DNA from: Lysobacter sp036697405
Lineage (GTDB): Bacteria; Pseudomonadota; Gammaproteobacteria; Xanthomonadales; Xanthomonadaceae
Assembly: GCF_036697405.1 (NCBI RefSeq)
Contig: NZ_JBAHWA010000014.1
Span: 1-64,000 of the forward strand
DNA: 64,000 bases
Direction of reading: 5' to 3'
How positions within the stretch are numbered: position 1 is the stretch's first letter; every line of letters begins with the position of its first letter. Below the pieces are notes generated by a model, which was given only the letters and a program-made list of their open reading frames with translations, ran no database searches and was not told the DNA's origin. A program made the translations under genes and the position numbers. Positions 32,911 to 42,581 of this stretch are shown here, in pieces.

Positions 32911-34371
32911 ATGAACACCACCAACGAAGGTCGATGGACGGACCAGGCGCAAGCCGATGCGGCATCGGCGAACGGCAAGGTTCAGACCTACCGGGACAAG
33001 GCCAGGCAGCTGTTCGAACAGGAGATCTACCCGCGCTGGATCTCGGCCGAGAACGTCTGGCGCACGGCCTGGGCCATGGACACCATCCTGGACTACTTCG
33101 CGGCCAGCGGTGTCGACAGCCGGCCCTATGGCGACGCCGCGATCGGCGCCCTGGATCCGACCCAGGCCGGCAATTGGTGGGACGACTTCGGTTGGATCGG
33201 CATCGCCGCCTTGCGCGCGGCCGAGCAGGGCTTCGCGCCGCAGCGGCGCGACGATTTCCTCAAGATCGCGATCAATGCCTGGGCCTATATGTACGGCCCC
33301 GGCTGGTCCTTGCAGCCCGGCGCGGCGATCTATCCGTTCCGCGAGCTGCCGGGTTGGGGCCCGTTCGCAGACGGCCATCCGAACAACATCGGCGCGCCCA
33401 ACGTCGGCAAGCGCATCGGCCAGACCCGTCCGAATCCGTCGCCGTCGCCCAATGCATGGATGATGCCGCGTCGGACGCCGGGCGGCGCGTGGAATTCGCC
33501 GATCACCGCGAACGACTACCCGGACCCGGTGCCGTCGCGGCAGAGCCAATGGTGGCGCAGCTATCTCAATCCGGTGCAGAACACGGTCACCAACGGCCTG
33601 TATGCGCTGTTGAGCTTGCGCTTGCACCGCGCCTCGCGGAATCCGGCGTTCACATCGGTGTTCCGCGCCAGCGCCCTGAACGCCTCCGCCTGCGCGAGCG
33701 CCTGGTCCGAACAGATCGTCTGGTTCGATCAATGGATGGTCGGCACGCCGCAAGCCGATCAGTCCCTGCTGATGGCCTTGCCCGCGGGCGCGCTGGTGCG
33801 CGAGCGCGTGTCCACCTTCCAGCCGGTGGGGCCGAACGCTCAGCTCTATTGGGATGCGATGTACCGCAGCACCCTGGCCTGGACCGGCGACCAGGGCCTG
33901 TTGCTGGGCGCGCTGCGCGAAGCGCAAGGGGCCTGGCCGGGAGGCGTCACGCCCAAGGTGCTGGGTCTGTATCCGGGGCTGATCGAGGGCGTGTTCAAGA
34001 ACGCCTACCAGCCGCGCAACTACGGCGCGGTGTCCGGCGATTTTCCGATGCCCTGGCTGGATACCGCGTCTGCGAGCCCCTACGACGCGCCGTCGCCCGG
34101 CAACGACGACGGCGACTATCAGACCGGCGTGGGCGTGTTCATGCGCTATCTGCTGCAGGCCTGGCGCGCCAACCCGATGCCGCTGCAGGCCTATCGCGCG
34201 CAGATCCTGGCCAATGCCGACGCCATCGTCGAATCGGGTTTCGGCGAACAGGCGAATCCGGGCGGCGCCTGCGACGCGTTCACGCCGCGATGGGGCAGCG
34301 TCGCCGACACGATGACGGCCTACGTCAATCGTCTGTCGGTGCTGGTGCTGGCGATCGCGATGGCGCGCTGA
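32911..34371 (+). CDS. GH76-like (alpha/alpha)6 glycosidase-type protein
   Basis: The 486-residue protein starts at ATG 32911 (GATGAGGAC just upstream). Helical-toroid blocks are seen: WRTAWAMDTILDYFAASG, NWWDDFGWIGIAALRAAE (about 90), DDFLKIAINAWAYMYGPGW and GDYQTGVGVFMRYLLQAW (about 412). Paired Asp in WWDD corresponds to the catalytic pair in GH76 endo-alpha-1,6-mannanases, but overall similarity is loose. No signal peptide is visible, odd for a family that is normally secreted. Confidence 0.65.
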   Translation: MNTTNEGRWTDQAQADAASANGKVQTYRDKARQLFEQEIYPRWISAENVWRTAWAMDTILDYFAASGVDSRPYGDAAIGALDPTQAGNWWDDFGWIGIAALRAAEQGFAPQRRDDFLKIAINAWAYMYGPGWSLQPGAAIYPFRELPGWGPFADGHPNNIGAPNVGKRIGQTRPNPSPSPNAWMMPRRTPGGAWNSPITANDYPDPVPSRQSQWWRSYLNPVQNTVTNGLYALLSLRLHRASRNPAFTSVFRASALNASACASAWSEQIVWFDQWMVGTPQADQSLLMALPAGALVRERVSTFQPVGPNAQLYWDAMYRSTLAWTGDQGLLLGALREAQGAWPGGVTPKVLGLYPGLIEGVFKNAYQPRNYGAVSGDFPMPWLDTASASPYDAPSPGNDDGDYQTGVGVFMRYLLQAWRANPMPLQAYRAQILANADAIVESGFGEQANPGGACDAFTPRWGSVADTMTAYVNRLSVLVLAIAMAR

Positions 34372-34384
34372 GCGCGCCGCGAGA

Positions 34385-35215
34385 TCACAGGGATCGCAGG
34401 AAGGTTTCCACCTGGTCCGTGTAGGCGCCCGGCAGACCGAGATCGGCATTGATCTGGGCGTGATTCAGATCCACGGGCAGCACGGTGGCGCGCCCTCCGA
34501 GTTCGGCGGCGCGGCCGGCGAATGCTTCCGCCTGCGCGCAGGATTGGCGGCGCTGGCTGGAGCACACCAGCAGCATCGGCGCCGGCGCGCTGCGCAGGCG
34601 CAGGGTCGGCGAGGCCTGGCGCCAGTAGGCGGGATCGCGGCCGAAGGCCTGGTCGTACAGCGGCAGGTGCGGGCGGCGCATCAAGGCGTCGACATCGTAG
34701 GCGGCGCTGTCCAGCGCCACCGTGCCGCGCCAGGGCTTGGCGCCCTGGCGGGCGGCGATATCCGGCGCCGCGGCGAGCAGGGCGACCAGGTGGGCGCCGG
34801 CGGAATGGCCCATCAGCACCACGCGCGCGGGGTCGCCGCCCCACGCCGGCGCTTCGCCTTGGACGTAGGCCAGGGCTCGCGCGACGTCCTCGGCCTGGCT
34901 CAGCGGGTCGGCCTGCGGCAGCAGGCGATAGTCGATCGAGACGAAGAGCTTGCCGTCGGCGAGATAGCGCGCGGCCTTGTGGCCGACCACGCCGCGCGCG
35001 TCCTTGCGGCCGATCCGCCAGCCGCCGCCGTGGACCATCAGCACGATGGGCGCGCCGCGGGCGCGCGCCGGGCGATACACGTCCAGGCGCTGGGCGGGGT
35101 CGGGACCGTAGCCGCGGTCGCGCGGGTCGGCGTCCGAGGGCGGCGCGGCGGGGACCGACGCGACGGTCAGGAGCAGCAGGGTTAGCGCAGCCAGACGGAT
35201 CGGGTTGGGGGGCAT
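34385..35215 (-). CDS. exported alpha/beta hydrolase (carboxylesterase/BD-FAE-like)
   Basis: The 276-residue protein has a signal peptide (residues 1-23). It contains HGGGWRIGRKD (oxyanion), VSIDYRLLPQADPL, nucleophile GHSAGAHLVALL (Ser near 150), and the C-terminal His in DLNHAQIN. The HGGGW plus GHSAGA arrangement is typical of small esterases of the BD-FAE/kynurenine-formamidase group. It converges with the GH76-like gene, with 13 bp between stops. Confidence 0.88.
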   Translation of the reverse strand: MPPNPIRLAALTLLLLTVASVPAAPPSDADPRDRGYGPDPAQRLDVYRPARARGAPIVLMVHGGGWRIGRKDARGVVGHKAARYLADGKLFVSIDYRLLPQADPLSQAEDVARALAYVQGEAPAWGGDPARVVLMGHSAGAHLVALLAAAPDIAARQGAKPWRGTVALDSAAYDVDALMRRPHLPLYDQAFGRDPAYWRQASPTLRLRSAPAPMLLVCSSQRRQSCAQAEAFAGRAAELGGRATVLPVDLNHAQINADLGLPGAYTDQVETFLRSL

Positions 35216-35402
35216 GGCGCTGAGGTTCCGGGGCGTTGGGCTTTGAACGCGCGGTCGGGCGCTGGGATGACATGCCGCACGGGAAGGCAGGTCGTCGCCT
35301 GGCCTGGCTTGCGGCACGAGTCCGTCGGCGCGATATTCTGGGCGAAAGGGGGCGCGGCTGTAGGCGCGCGGGTAGGCAGGGATGCTGTCCGGGGAAGGGC
35401 CC

Positions 35403-36266
35403 ATGAGCAGACTGAAACCGGTCGTGCAGCGCCATCACGATGCCTTGTCCCGAATACGCTGGGATCAGTTCGAGGCGCTGCTGGCGGCGTACTACAGGGG
35501 CCAGGGCTACCAGGTCGATCATGTGGGCACGGGCGCTACGGCACGTCGTTTCGACGGCGGTATCGATCTCAAGCTGCGCCGCGACGATGCTTACATCCTG
35601 GTCCAATGCAAGCATTGGAACGCTGTGCAAGTAACCCACAACGCGGTGCACGAATTGCTGGGCATCATGGTCAACGAGGGAGCGACCGGGGCGATACTCG
35701 TGTCCAGCGGCGAGTTCACCCGCGCCGCACAAGACGCCGCGATACGCCAGGGGCATGTGCAGCTGATCGATGGCGTGGCGTTGCGACCCATGCTGGCGCC
35801 GTTGCTCGAGGCGGCGAGCATTCTGGCGGACGACACCGAGGGCTCGTCTTCGGGGCGCGATGCCGGTTGGGGCGGCGATCCGGCAGCAGCCCTGTCCGGG
35901 CCTCCTTCGCCGAGGACGCCGATGCATCCGCGCAGCAGGCCGATTCCGCATCAGAACAACGCGGGTTGGTGGATCGTGGCGATAGTGGGCACGCTGGTTT
36001 TCGTCTTGCTGGTGCGCCTGTTGCTGGGGCGCACCGCATGGAGCGCGGGCGCCAGCCCCGTACCGCCGCCGTCGCCGTCGCCGGAGGCCAGCGCGCCGAC
36101 GCAACCGGTGTCGGAATCCGCGCCTGTCGTCATGGAATGGCCCGCCGAACAGGCGGTGCAGCCCGTGGAACCTGCCAAGCCGCAAACCGAAGCCGAACGG
36201 CGCGAGTCGCAGCGCAAGGCCGATGAGGCGATGAAGGTGATCGAAGCCTCGACACCTGAAATGTAG
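35403..36266 (+). CDS. Mrr-like restriction endonuclease domain tethered to the membrane
   Basis: The 287-residue protein has an N-terminal Mrr_cat domain (residues 10-135) with the PD-(D/E)xK core: FDGGIDLKLRRDDAYILVQCKHW (Asp in GGID, QCK). A disordered Pro/Ser linker follows, then one hydrophobic segment (GWWIVAIVGTLVFVLLVRLLL, about 184-204), a Pro-rich stretch and a charged C-terminal helix. A cytosolic nuclease domain held at the membrane is not the classical type IV Mrr layout. No methyltransferase or partner gene is adjacent. Confidence 0.85.
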   Translation: MSRLKPVVQRHHDALSRIRWDQFEALLAAYYRGQGYQVDHVGTGATARRFDGGIDLKLRRDDAYILVQCKHWNAVQVTHNAVHELLGIMVNEGATGAILVSSGEFTRAAQDAAIRQGHVQLIDGVALRPMLAPLLEAASILADDTEGSSSGRDAGWGGDPAAALSGPPSPRTPMHPRSRPIPHQNNAGWWIVAIVGTLVFVLLVRLLLGRTAWSAGASPVPPPSPSPEASAPTQPVSESAPVVMEWPAEQAVQPVEPAKPQTEAERRESQRKADEAMKVIEASTPEM

Positions 36267-36360
36267 GCGGGTGTTTTTGTCGAATGCGTTTCGTCTTAGG
36301 CTCGTGCCGCCGCCACCGATTCACCCACACCCCGACTCACCCATCACAAGGACGGATGCC

Positions 36361-37296
36361 GTGAACCAGAATCTCAATATCGCCAGCCAGCCCGTGCTCG
36401 ACGCCGACCTCACCATCGCGCTCGCGCAGGCCTCCAAGGCCGCTTACGACTACTACAGCGGCACGCCGTTCACCTCGCCGCGGGGCTACGACCAGATCGA
36501 TGCCTGGACCGGCTGGGACGCGTTCCTGTTCACCGGGTCCGAAGAGAACTACGGGCTGGTGTTCCAGGCCATCGACGATCCCGGCACCTTCATCTTCGCT
36601 TTCCGCGGTACCGACTCGGACATGGACGCGTACGAGGACGTGCATTTCCTGACCCGCGACTTCGTGCCCAGCCGCGGCGGCATCAGTCCCGCGCCGCGCG
36701 TGGCCTCGGGCTTCTACGGCATCTACGACGGCAAGGGCGGCGGCATGAGCCAGTCGATGCGCGAGCAGTTGTTCGCGCTGATCGACCAGTACCAGCCGCA
36801 GCAGGTCTATGTCACCGGGCACAGCCTGGGCGCCGCGCTGAGCCAGTTGTTCTCGCTGGATCTGGCGATCAGCCAGCCCATCGCCTCGACCAACATCAAC
36901 TTCTCCAGCCCGATGGTCGGCACCAGCAGCTGGCAGGCGGCCTACAACGGCGCCATCGCGGCCAGCGCCAGCATCCGCGTCTACAACTACTGGGATTACG
37001 TGCCTTCGCTGCCGCCCTCGGATTTCGGTTACGACGCGGTCGGCACCGGCTTCCGCACCGCCTTCTACGTCCAGGGCGAGTGGTACCCGCACGAACTGTC
37101 GCGCCATTCCATCGTCAACTTGACCACGGTGTTGGGCCATGCCTTGCCCCTGGATCCGCAGCAATGGGCCGGCACCTTCGCCGATTATGTGGACGCGTCG
37201 TTGACCATGGTGAGCACCCTGCCGCCGGCGGGAGCGGACGTGCGCTGGGCCGATCGGATCGGCGGCTACATGGCCTTCGAGAGCAACCTGCGCTGA
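36361..37296 (+). CDS. class 3 lipase family protein
   Basis: The 311-residue protein starts at GTG 36361, with AAGGA 9 bp upstream. It has the lipase 3 pattern FIFAFRGTDSDMDAYEDVHF, nucleophile VTGHSLGAALSQLFSLDL (Ser near 159), the Asp in YWDYVPSLPP, and His in LSRHSIVNLT. No N-terminal signal peptide is seen, so secretion would need another route. A hairpin follows its stop. Confidence 0.88.
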   Translation: MNQNLNIASQPVLDADLTIALAQASKAAYDYYSGTPFTSPRGYDQIDAWTGWDAFLFTGSEENYGLVFQAIDDPGTFIFAFRGTDSDMDAYEDVHFLTRDFVPSRGGISPAPRVASGFYGIYDGKGGGMSQSMREQLFALIDQYQPQQVYVTGHSLGAALSQLFSLDLAISQPIASTNINFSSPMVGTSSWQAAYNGAIAASASIRVYNYWDYVPSLPPSDFGYDAVGTGFRTAFYVQGEWYPHELSRHSIVNLTTVLGHALPLDPQQWAGTFADYVDASLTMVSTLPPAGADVRWADRIGGYMAFESNLR

Positions 37297-37308
37297 CGGA
37301 AACGGCTG

Positions 37309-37344
37309 CGCAGCAAGGGCGGCCTCGCCGCCGCCCCTGCTGCG
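37309..37344. terminator. hairpin between convergent genes
   Basis: CGCAGCA-A-GGGCGGC pairs with GCCGCCC-C-TGCTGCG (7 + 7 bp around one mismatch). It lies 13 bp after the lipase stop and 22 bp before the convergent gene's stop. No T-run is present. Confidence 0.45.
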
Positions 37345-37365
37345 AAACCTGCTGCAGGGGAGCGA

Positions 37366-37875
37366 TCAGGGCAGCGGCGTGCCCTGATCGGCGATGGCCA
37401 GCCATTTGCCGCGGTCGTAGGTGTAGGTCACGCCGGTCAGCGCGCGCGAGCGGAAGCCGATGCGCGGAATCTCGTAGACGGTTTCGTACAGGATGAAGGC
37501 CGAGCTGCAGCCGTCGACCACGCGGTAGCGCTCGGTCCAGCTCCACTGCGCTTCGCGATCGGCGAAGTGGCTGGCGAAGGTGGCCATGATCGCATCGATG
37601 CCGATGCGGGTCGCGCCGCTGCCGAACACGGTGATCGCGCGTTCGTCGTGCACGGCGCGGAAGGTCTCGGCGTCGTAGTCGCGGAAGGACTCCATGTCCA
37701 TGCGTTGGGCGACCTCGAACTGGCGCGCGCACAGGCGGGTGATGACGTTGTCGTTCCAGTCCATGCCGACGTGGTGCGCGTCGCCGGCGATGGCGGTGGT
37801 GGACGAGCACAGAGCGATCAGCGTGGCGGCGGCGAGCGTCGACAGCGGGGCCGGGCGGAAAGTGCGGGTTTTCAT
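37366..37875 (-). CDS. exported SnoaL/NTF2-like protein
   Basis: The 169-residue protein has a signal peptide (residues 1-30, TTAIA-G). The mature part fits the NTF2-like cone: RQFEVAQRMDMESFRDYDAETF, IGIDAIMATFASHFADREAQW, and a beta sheet with TGVTYTYDRGKWLAI. The active-site residues are not diagnostic, so the function is open. Confidence 0.7.
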   Translation of the reverse strand: MKTRTFRPAPLSTLAAATLIALCSSTTAIAGDAHHVGMDWNDNVITRLCARQFEVAQRMDMESFRDYDAETFRAVHDERAITVFGSGATRIGIDAIMATFASHFADREAQWSWTERYRVVDGCSSAFILYETVYEIPRIGFRSRALTGVTYTYDRGKWLAIADQGTPLP

Positions 37876-38057
37876 CGTGGGTACCTCCTTGTGGTGGGCA
37901 GGACGGACCTTAGGCCGCCGGCCGCGCCGCTAGGAGAGCCAATTTGTGTGCGGTCGAAAGGGCCAATCGAGTCGGAAATCGTGATCGCGCGGGTCCGCGC
38001 CCGTGCGTGCCTGCTATTGGTGCAAAACGCCGGTGACCGAATCGTCCGACGCTTCGC

Positions 38058-39134
38058 TCAGTACTGTGCTGCCGGTCGCAAACCGCGATCGGGCGCAATG
38101 CGCTCGGTGACGATCAGCAGCACCCGGCTGCGCTGGTCGAGGCCGTGCGCGATCCGCAACGCGGCGTCGTCGGCAGCGGCCAGCAATCCCGCCACGCCCG
38201 CCGCGCCGGAAGGCGTGGCGCTAGGGCCGCTCGCGTCGCGCAGTGCCTGCGGCGCGGCGTGCAATTGGGTTTCGCTGACGAGTACCGAGCCGGCGCCATG
38301 GCGTTTCAGGATCGCCAGCGCCGGCGCCGAGGCCAGGCCGCAGGACAGCATCTGCGCGGCGGTGTGGAGGTCGCCGGGGATGCGCACAGGACGGCCTTCG
38401 GACAGGGCGCGGGCGACGCAGGCCGCCGCCGCGGGCTCGACCACCCACAGGTGGCCCGGCCCGGACATGCATTGGTGCAGGCCCTCGGCGATCGCGGCGG
38501 CGAGCCCGCCGACGCCGGCCTGTACGAAGACATGTGTGAGCCGGCCGTCGCCGTGCTCGTGCAGTTGCGCACGCACCTCGCGGGTGAGCAGGCCGTAACC
38601 GGCCATGACATCGCCTACCACCGGATCGGCGGGATCGGCGCCGGTGTCGGCGATCAGCATCCCCGCGCCGCGCAGCGCCGCGGCCTGCGCGGCATCGACG
38701 GCGTCGTCGTAGGTGCCGTGCACGCGCACGACCTCGGCGCCCAGACGCGCGATGCGACGGGCGCGACCGGCGTCGATATCGGCGGGCAGGTAGACCGAGG
38801 CGGCGGCGCCGACGCGTGTGGCCGCGGCGGCCACGGCCAGGCCGTGGTTGCCGTCGCTGGCGCAGAGCAGGCGGTGGCCGCGGGCCGCGTCGCGGCGCGC
38901 TTCCAGTTCGCGCAGCGAGGCGACGCCGACCGCGCGCGCGAGGGCGCGCAAGCCCGCGTACATGCCGCCCAAGGCCTTGAAGTTGCCCAGCGGCCGTTCG
39001 CCCTCGCACTTGACCAGCACCTGCGCGACGCCGGCGCGGCGCGCGAGGACGGGCAGGGCGATCAGCGGGGTGGGGCGGTAATCGTCCCAGAGGTCGGCGA
39101 TGTTCCAGTGCGCGGCGTCGGTGGTCGGGTTCAT
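38058..39134 (-). CDS. PLP-dependent ammonia-lyase (diaminopropionate ammonia-lyase-like)
   Basis: The 358-residue fold-type II PLP enzyme has the PLP-lysine motif NFKALGGMYAGL (Lys near residue 53) and the substrate loop ASDGNHGLAVA. FKALGG is characteristic of diaminopropionate ammonia-lyase (YgeX) and its relatives. Start ATG 39134. It stands beside an Lrp-type regulator, consistent with amino-acid catabolism control. The exact amino acid substrate is inferred. Confidence 0.88.
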   Translation of the reverse strand: MNPTTDAAHWNIADLWDDYRPTPLIALPVLARRAGVAQVLVKCEGERPLGNFKALGGMYAGLRALARAVGVASLRELEARRDAARGHRLLCASDGNHGLAVAAAATRVGAAASVYLPADIDAGRARRIARLGAEVVRVHGTYDDAVDAAQAAALRGAGMLIADTGADPADPVVGDVMAGYGLLTREVRAQLHEHGDGRLTHVFVQAGVGGLAAAIAEGLHQCMSGPGHLWVVEPAAAACVARALSEGRPVRIPGDLHTAAQMLSCGLASAPALAILKRHGAGSVLVSETQLHAAPQALRDASGPSATPSGAAGVAGLLAAADDAALRIAHGLDQRSRVLLIVTERIAPDRGLRPAAQY

Positions 39135-39247
39135 GCCGGCAGTCTGTCGCATCGTAGCTGCATCCCGGCCGCGTTATGCGGCTGCGGATGCGGGAAAAAC
39201 GCGCGCGAGCGGCCGCGGGCGCGCAAATCCGTCGGCGCGCCGCCGTT

Positions 39248-39724
39248 TCATTCGTCTTCGTCCAGCGGAATCGGAATCGTGAGCCCGCGCTTGACCACGC
39301 CCAGCGCGACATTGGTGGTGAAACGCTTCACGTTGGGGTTGTCGCCGACCAGGCGCGCCATCAGCGTGTCGTAGGTCTCGGTGTCGGGCGCGGTGATGAC
39401 CAGGACGAAGTCGGCCTCGCCGGTCACGTAGAAGGCCTGTTGCACGTGCTCCTGCGCCGCCAGCCATTGCCGCAGCTGGGCCAGCAGTTCGGGGCGCTCG
39501 CGTTCGACCTGCAGCGAGACCACGAAGAAGGTCGGGCGCCCGACCTTCCTGGGATCGACCACCGCCGCGTCGCGCACGATCACGCCTTGCTCGCGCAGGC
39601 GGCGCAGCCGGCGCTGCACCGCCGACGGCGACAGGAACACCTGTTCGGCCAGCCGTTCGGCGGTTTGGTCGGCGTCTTCCTGGACCAGGTTGAGGAGCTG
39701 GCGGTCGAATCGGTCTAAGGACAT
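39248..39724 (-). CDS. Lrp/AsnC family regulator
   Basis: The 158-residue protein has an N-terminal HTH (LDRFDRQLLNLVQEDADQTAERLAEQVFLSPSAVQRRLRRLREQGVI) and a C-terminal RAM effector domain (AFYVTGEADFVLVITAPDTETYDTL). It is followed on the same strand by the PLP lyase gene and is divergent from the M20 peptidase gene; both are plausible targets. The inverted repeat at 39779-39795 lies in the divergent promoter region. Confidence 0.93.
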   Translation of the reverse strand: MSLDRFDRQLLNLVQEDADQTAERLAEQVFLSPSAVQRRLRRLREQGVIVRDAAVVDPRKVGRPTFFVVSLQVERERPELLAQLRQWLAAQEHVQQAFYVTGEADFVLVITAPDTETYDTLMARLVGDNPNVKRFTTNVALGVVKRGLTIPIPLDEDE

Positions 39725-39778
39725 ACGGGTTCCGGAACTTGCATGCAACGCGGAAAAAAAGCGCGGGACCGCATTGGT

Positions 39779-39795
39779 TCGCGGCCAAACCGCGA
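39779..39795. promoter_or_regulatory. inverted repeat in the Lrp/M20 divergent promoter
   Basis: TCGCGG-CCAAA-CCGCGA, a perfect 6-bp dyad 45 bp before the M20 start. It is a candidate site for the Lrp-family protein encoded alongside. Lrp sites are poorly conserved, so this is tentative. Confidence 0.4.
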
Positions 39796-39839
39796 GAGTG
39801 CGCTCCTAGGATGCTAGCTCCAAATCACAGACCCGGGCC

Positions 39840-41282
<1,443 letters not shown>

Positions 41283-41308
41283 GTTCGTTCTTCCCTCGGA
41301 GTCCTGCC

Positions 41309-41926
41309 ATGAAACTGCTCTACCAGACCCATTCCCCGTACGCGCGCAAAGCGCTGGTGTTCGCGCACGAAGCCGGCATCGCCGATCGCATCGAGGTCGT
41401 GCACCACGAGACCAGTCCGACCTTGCGCAACGAGGAGGTCTACGCCGCCAACCCGCTGGGCAAGGTGCCGGTGCTGCTGCGTCCGGGCCTGCCGGCCCTG
41501 TTCGACTCCGACGTGATCTGCGCTTATCTGGACACGCTGCACGAAGGACCGCGCCTGATTCCCGACCAGGGCGAAGCGCGCTGGCAGGCGCTGCGCCTGC
41601 AGTCGATCGCGCAGGGCCTGGGCGATGCCGGCATCAAGGTGCGCTGGGAGACGGTGCGCCGGCCGCAGGCGCTGCGCTATCCGGCCCTGCGCGAGGGCTA
41701 CACCGGCAAGCTGGTGGCCAGCTACGACTGGCTGGAAAGCGAGCTGGATACCGACGGCCCGATCCACATCGGCCATATCGCCCTGGCGACGGTGCTGGGC
41801 TGGCTGGAGTTCCGCTCCCTGCCGGACTTCCGCGCCGGGCGCCCGCGCCTGAGCGGCTGGTTCGATGCGTTCCAGGCGCGGCCCTCGATGCGGGCGACGC
41901 CGCTGTCGGGCGAAACCCAGGACTGA
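41309..41926 (+). CDS. glutathione S-transferase family protein
   Basis: The 205-residue protein has an N-terminal thioredoxin-like domain starting MKLLYQTHSPYARKALVFA with the cis-Pro block NPLGKVPVLL and the glutathione contact DSDVICAYLD. An all-helical C-terminal domain follows (YDWLESELD, IHIGHIALATVLGWLEFR). The substrate is unknown. It may be cotranscribed with the M20 gene. Confidence 0.93.
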   Translation: MKLLYQTHSPYARKALVFAHEAGIADRIEVVHHETSPTLRNEEVYAANPLGKVPVLLRPGLPALFDSDVICAYLDTLHEGPRLIPDQGEARWQALRLQSIAQGLGDAGIKVRWETVRRPQALRYPALREGYTGKLVASYDWLESELDTDGPIHIGHIALATVLGWLEFRSLPDFRAGRPRLSGWFDAFQARPSMRATPLSGETQD

Positions 41927-41971
41927 GCCCTGCGCGGGAACAGGGCGGCCGCCGGGCGCCGCCCTGTGCGA

Positions 41972-42559
41972 TCACTGCTCCAGCAGCAGGTATTCGCCCT
42001 TGGGCCCGTAGCGCTTGGCGTTCGCGTCCACGCGCGCGCACAAGGCCTGGCCGCAGCGGCTGAGCGCGCCGGACTTGGTCGCGCTCAGGATGTCGCTGGC
42101 GAATTCGGCGCGTTTGACTTCGCGGCCGCTCTGCCAGATCAGGTAGCCGGCGCCGCCGGCGGCGAGCATGGCGCCCAGGCCCAGGCCGATCAGGCCGGTC
42201 CAGATCAGCGACTTCTGTTCGCGCTTGAGTTCGCGGCGCTGCTCGTCCAGCTGCTGCAAGGTTTTTTCGGCGTTGCGCGAGACTTCGCGCAGTGCCGCGG
42301 CGGTGTTCTGCAACTGCTGGCCGTACTGCACCGAGGCCGAGCCCACGCCCTGCTCGATGGCCTCGCGGGTCTGCTCGCCGACGCTGGCGACCAGATCGCG
42401 GGTCAGCAGCTGGGCGTTGGTCTCCCAGACATCGGCGGTGCGCTTGAGTTCGGTCGCGCTTTGGGTGAAGCGTTCGGTGGCCTTGTCGCAGACCACCTCG
42501 AACATCTTGGCGACGCCCATCAACTGGACGGCGAACAACTCCAGATCCTGTTTCTCCAT
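41972..42559 (-). CDS. coiled-coil membrane protein of the DUF2235 module
   Basis: The 195-residue protein has a long helical N-terminal part (about 1-110) rich in heptads, one hydrophobic hairpin-like segment (WTGLIGLGLGAMLAAGGAGYLIW, near 120-142), and a short C-terminal domain with a Cys pair (RCGQALC). It begins 22 bp after the DUF2235 gene stop, so it is part of the same operon. Possible roles are a carrier, chaperone or anchor for the effector; unproven. Confidence 0.7.
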   Translation of the reverse strand: MEKQDLELFAVQLMGVAKMFEVVCDKATERFTQSATELKRTADVWETNAQLLTRDLVASVGEQTREAIEQGVGSASVQYGQQLQNTAAALREVSRNAEKTLQQLDEQRRELKREQKSLIWTGLIGLGLGAMLAAGGAGYLIWQSGREVKRAEFASDILSATKSGALSRCGQALCARVDANAKRYGPKGEYLLLEQ

Positions 42560-42581
42560 CTTGCGCTTTCTCGTCCTGCTG

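Noticed and set aside
32778..32978. Minus-strand frame of 66 codons ending AHLGYLLSVMGDGVSAS
   Set aside because: It looked protein-like at the end, but half of it overlaps the start of the GH76-like gene and it has no ribosome site.
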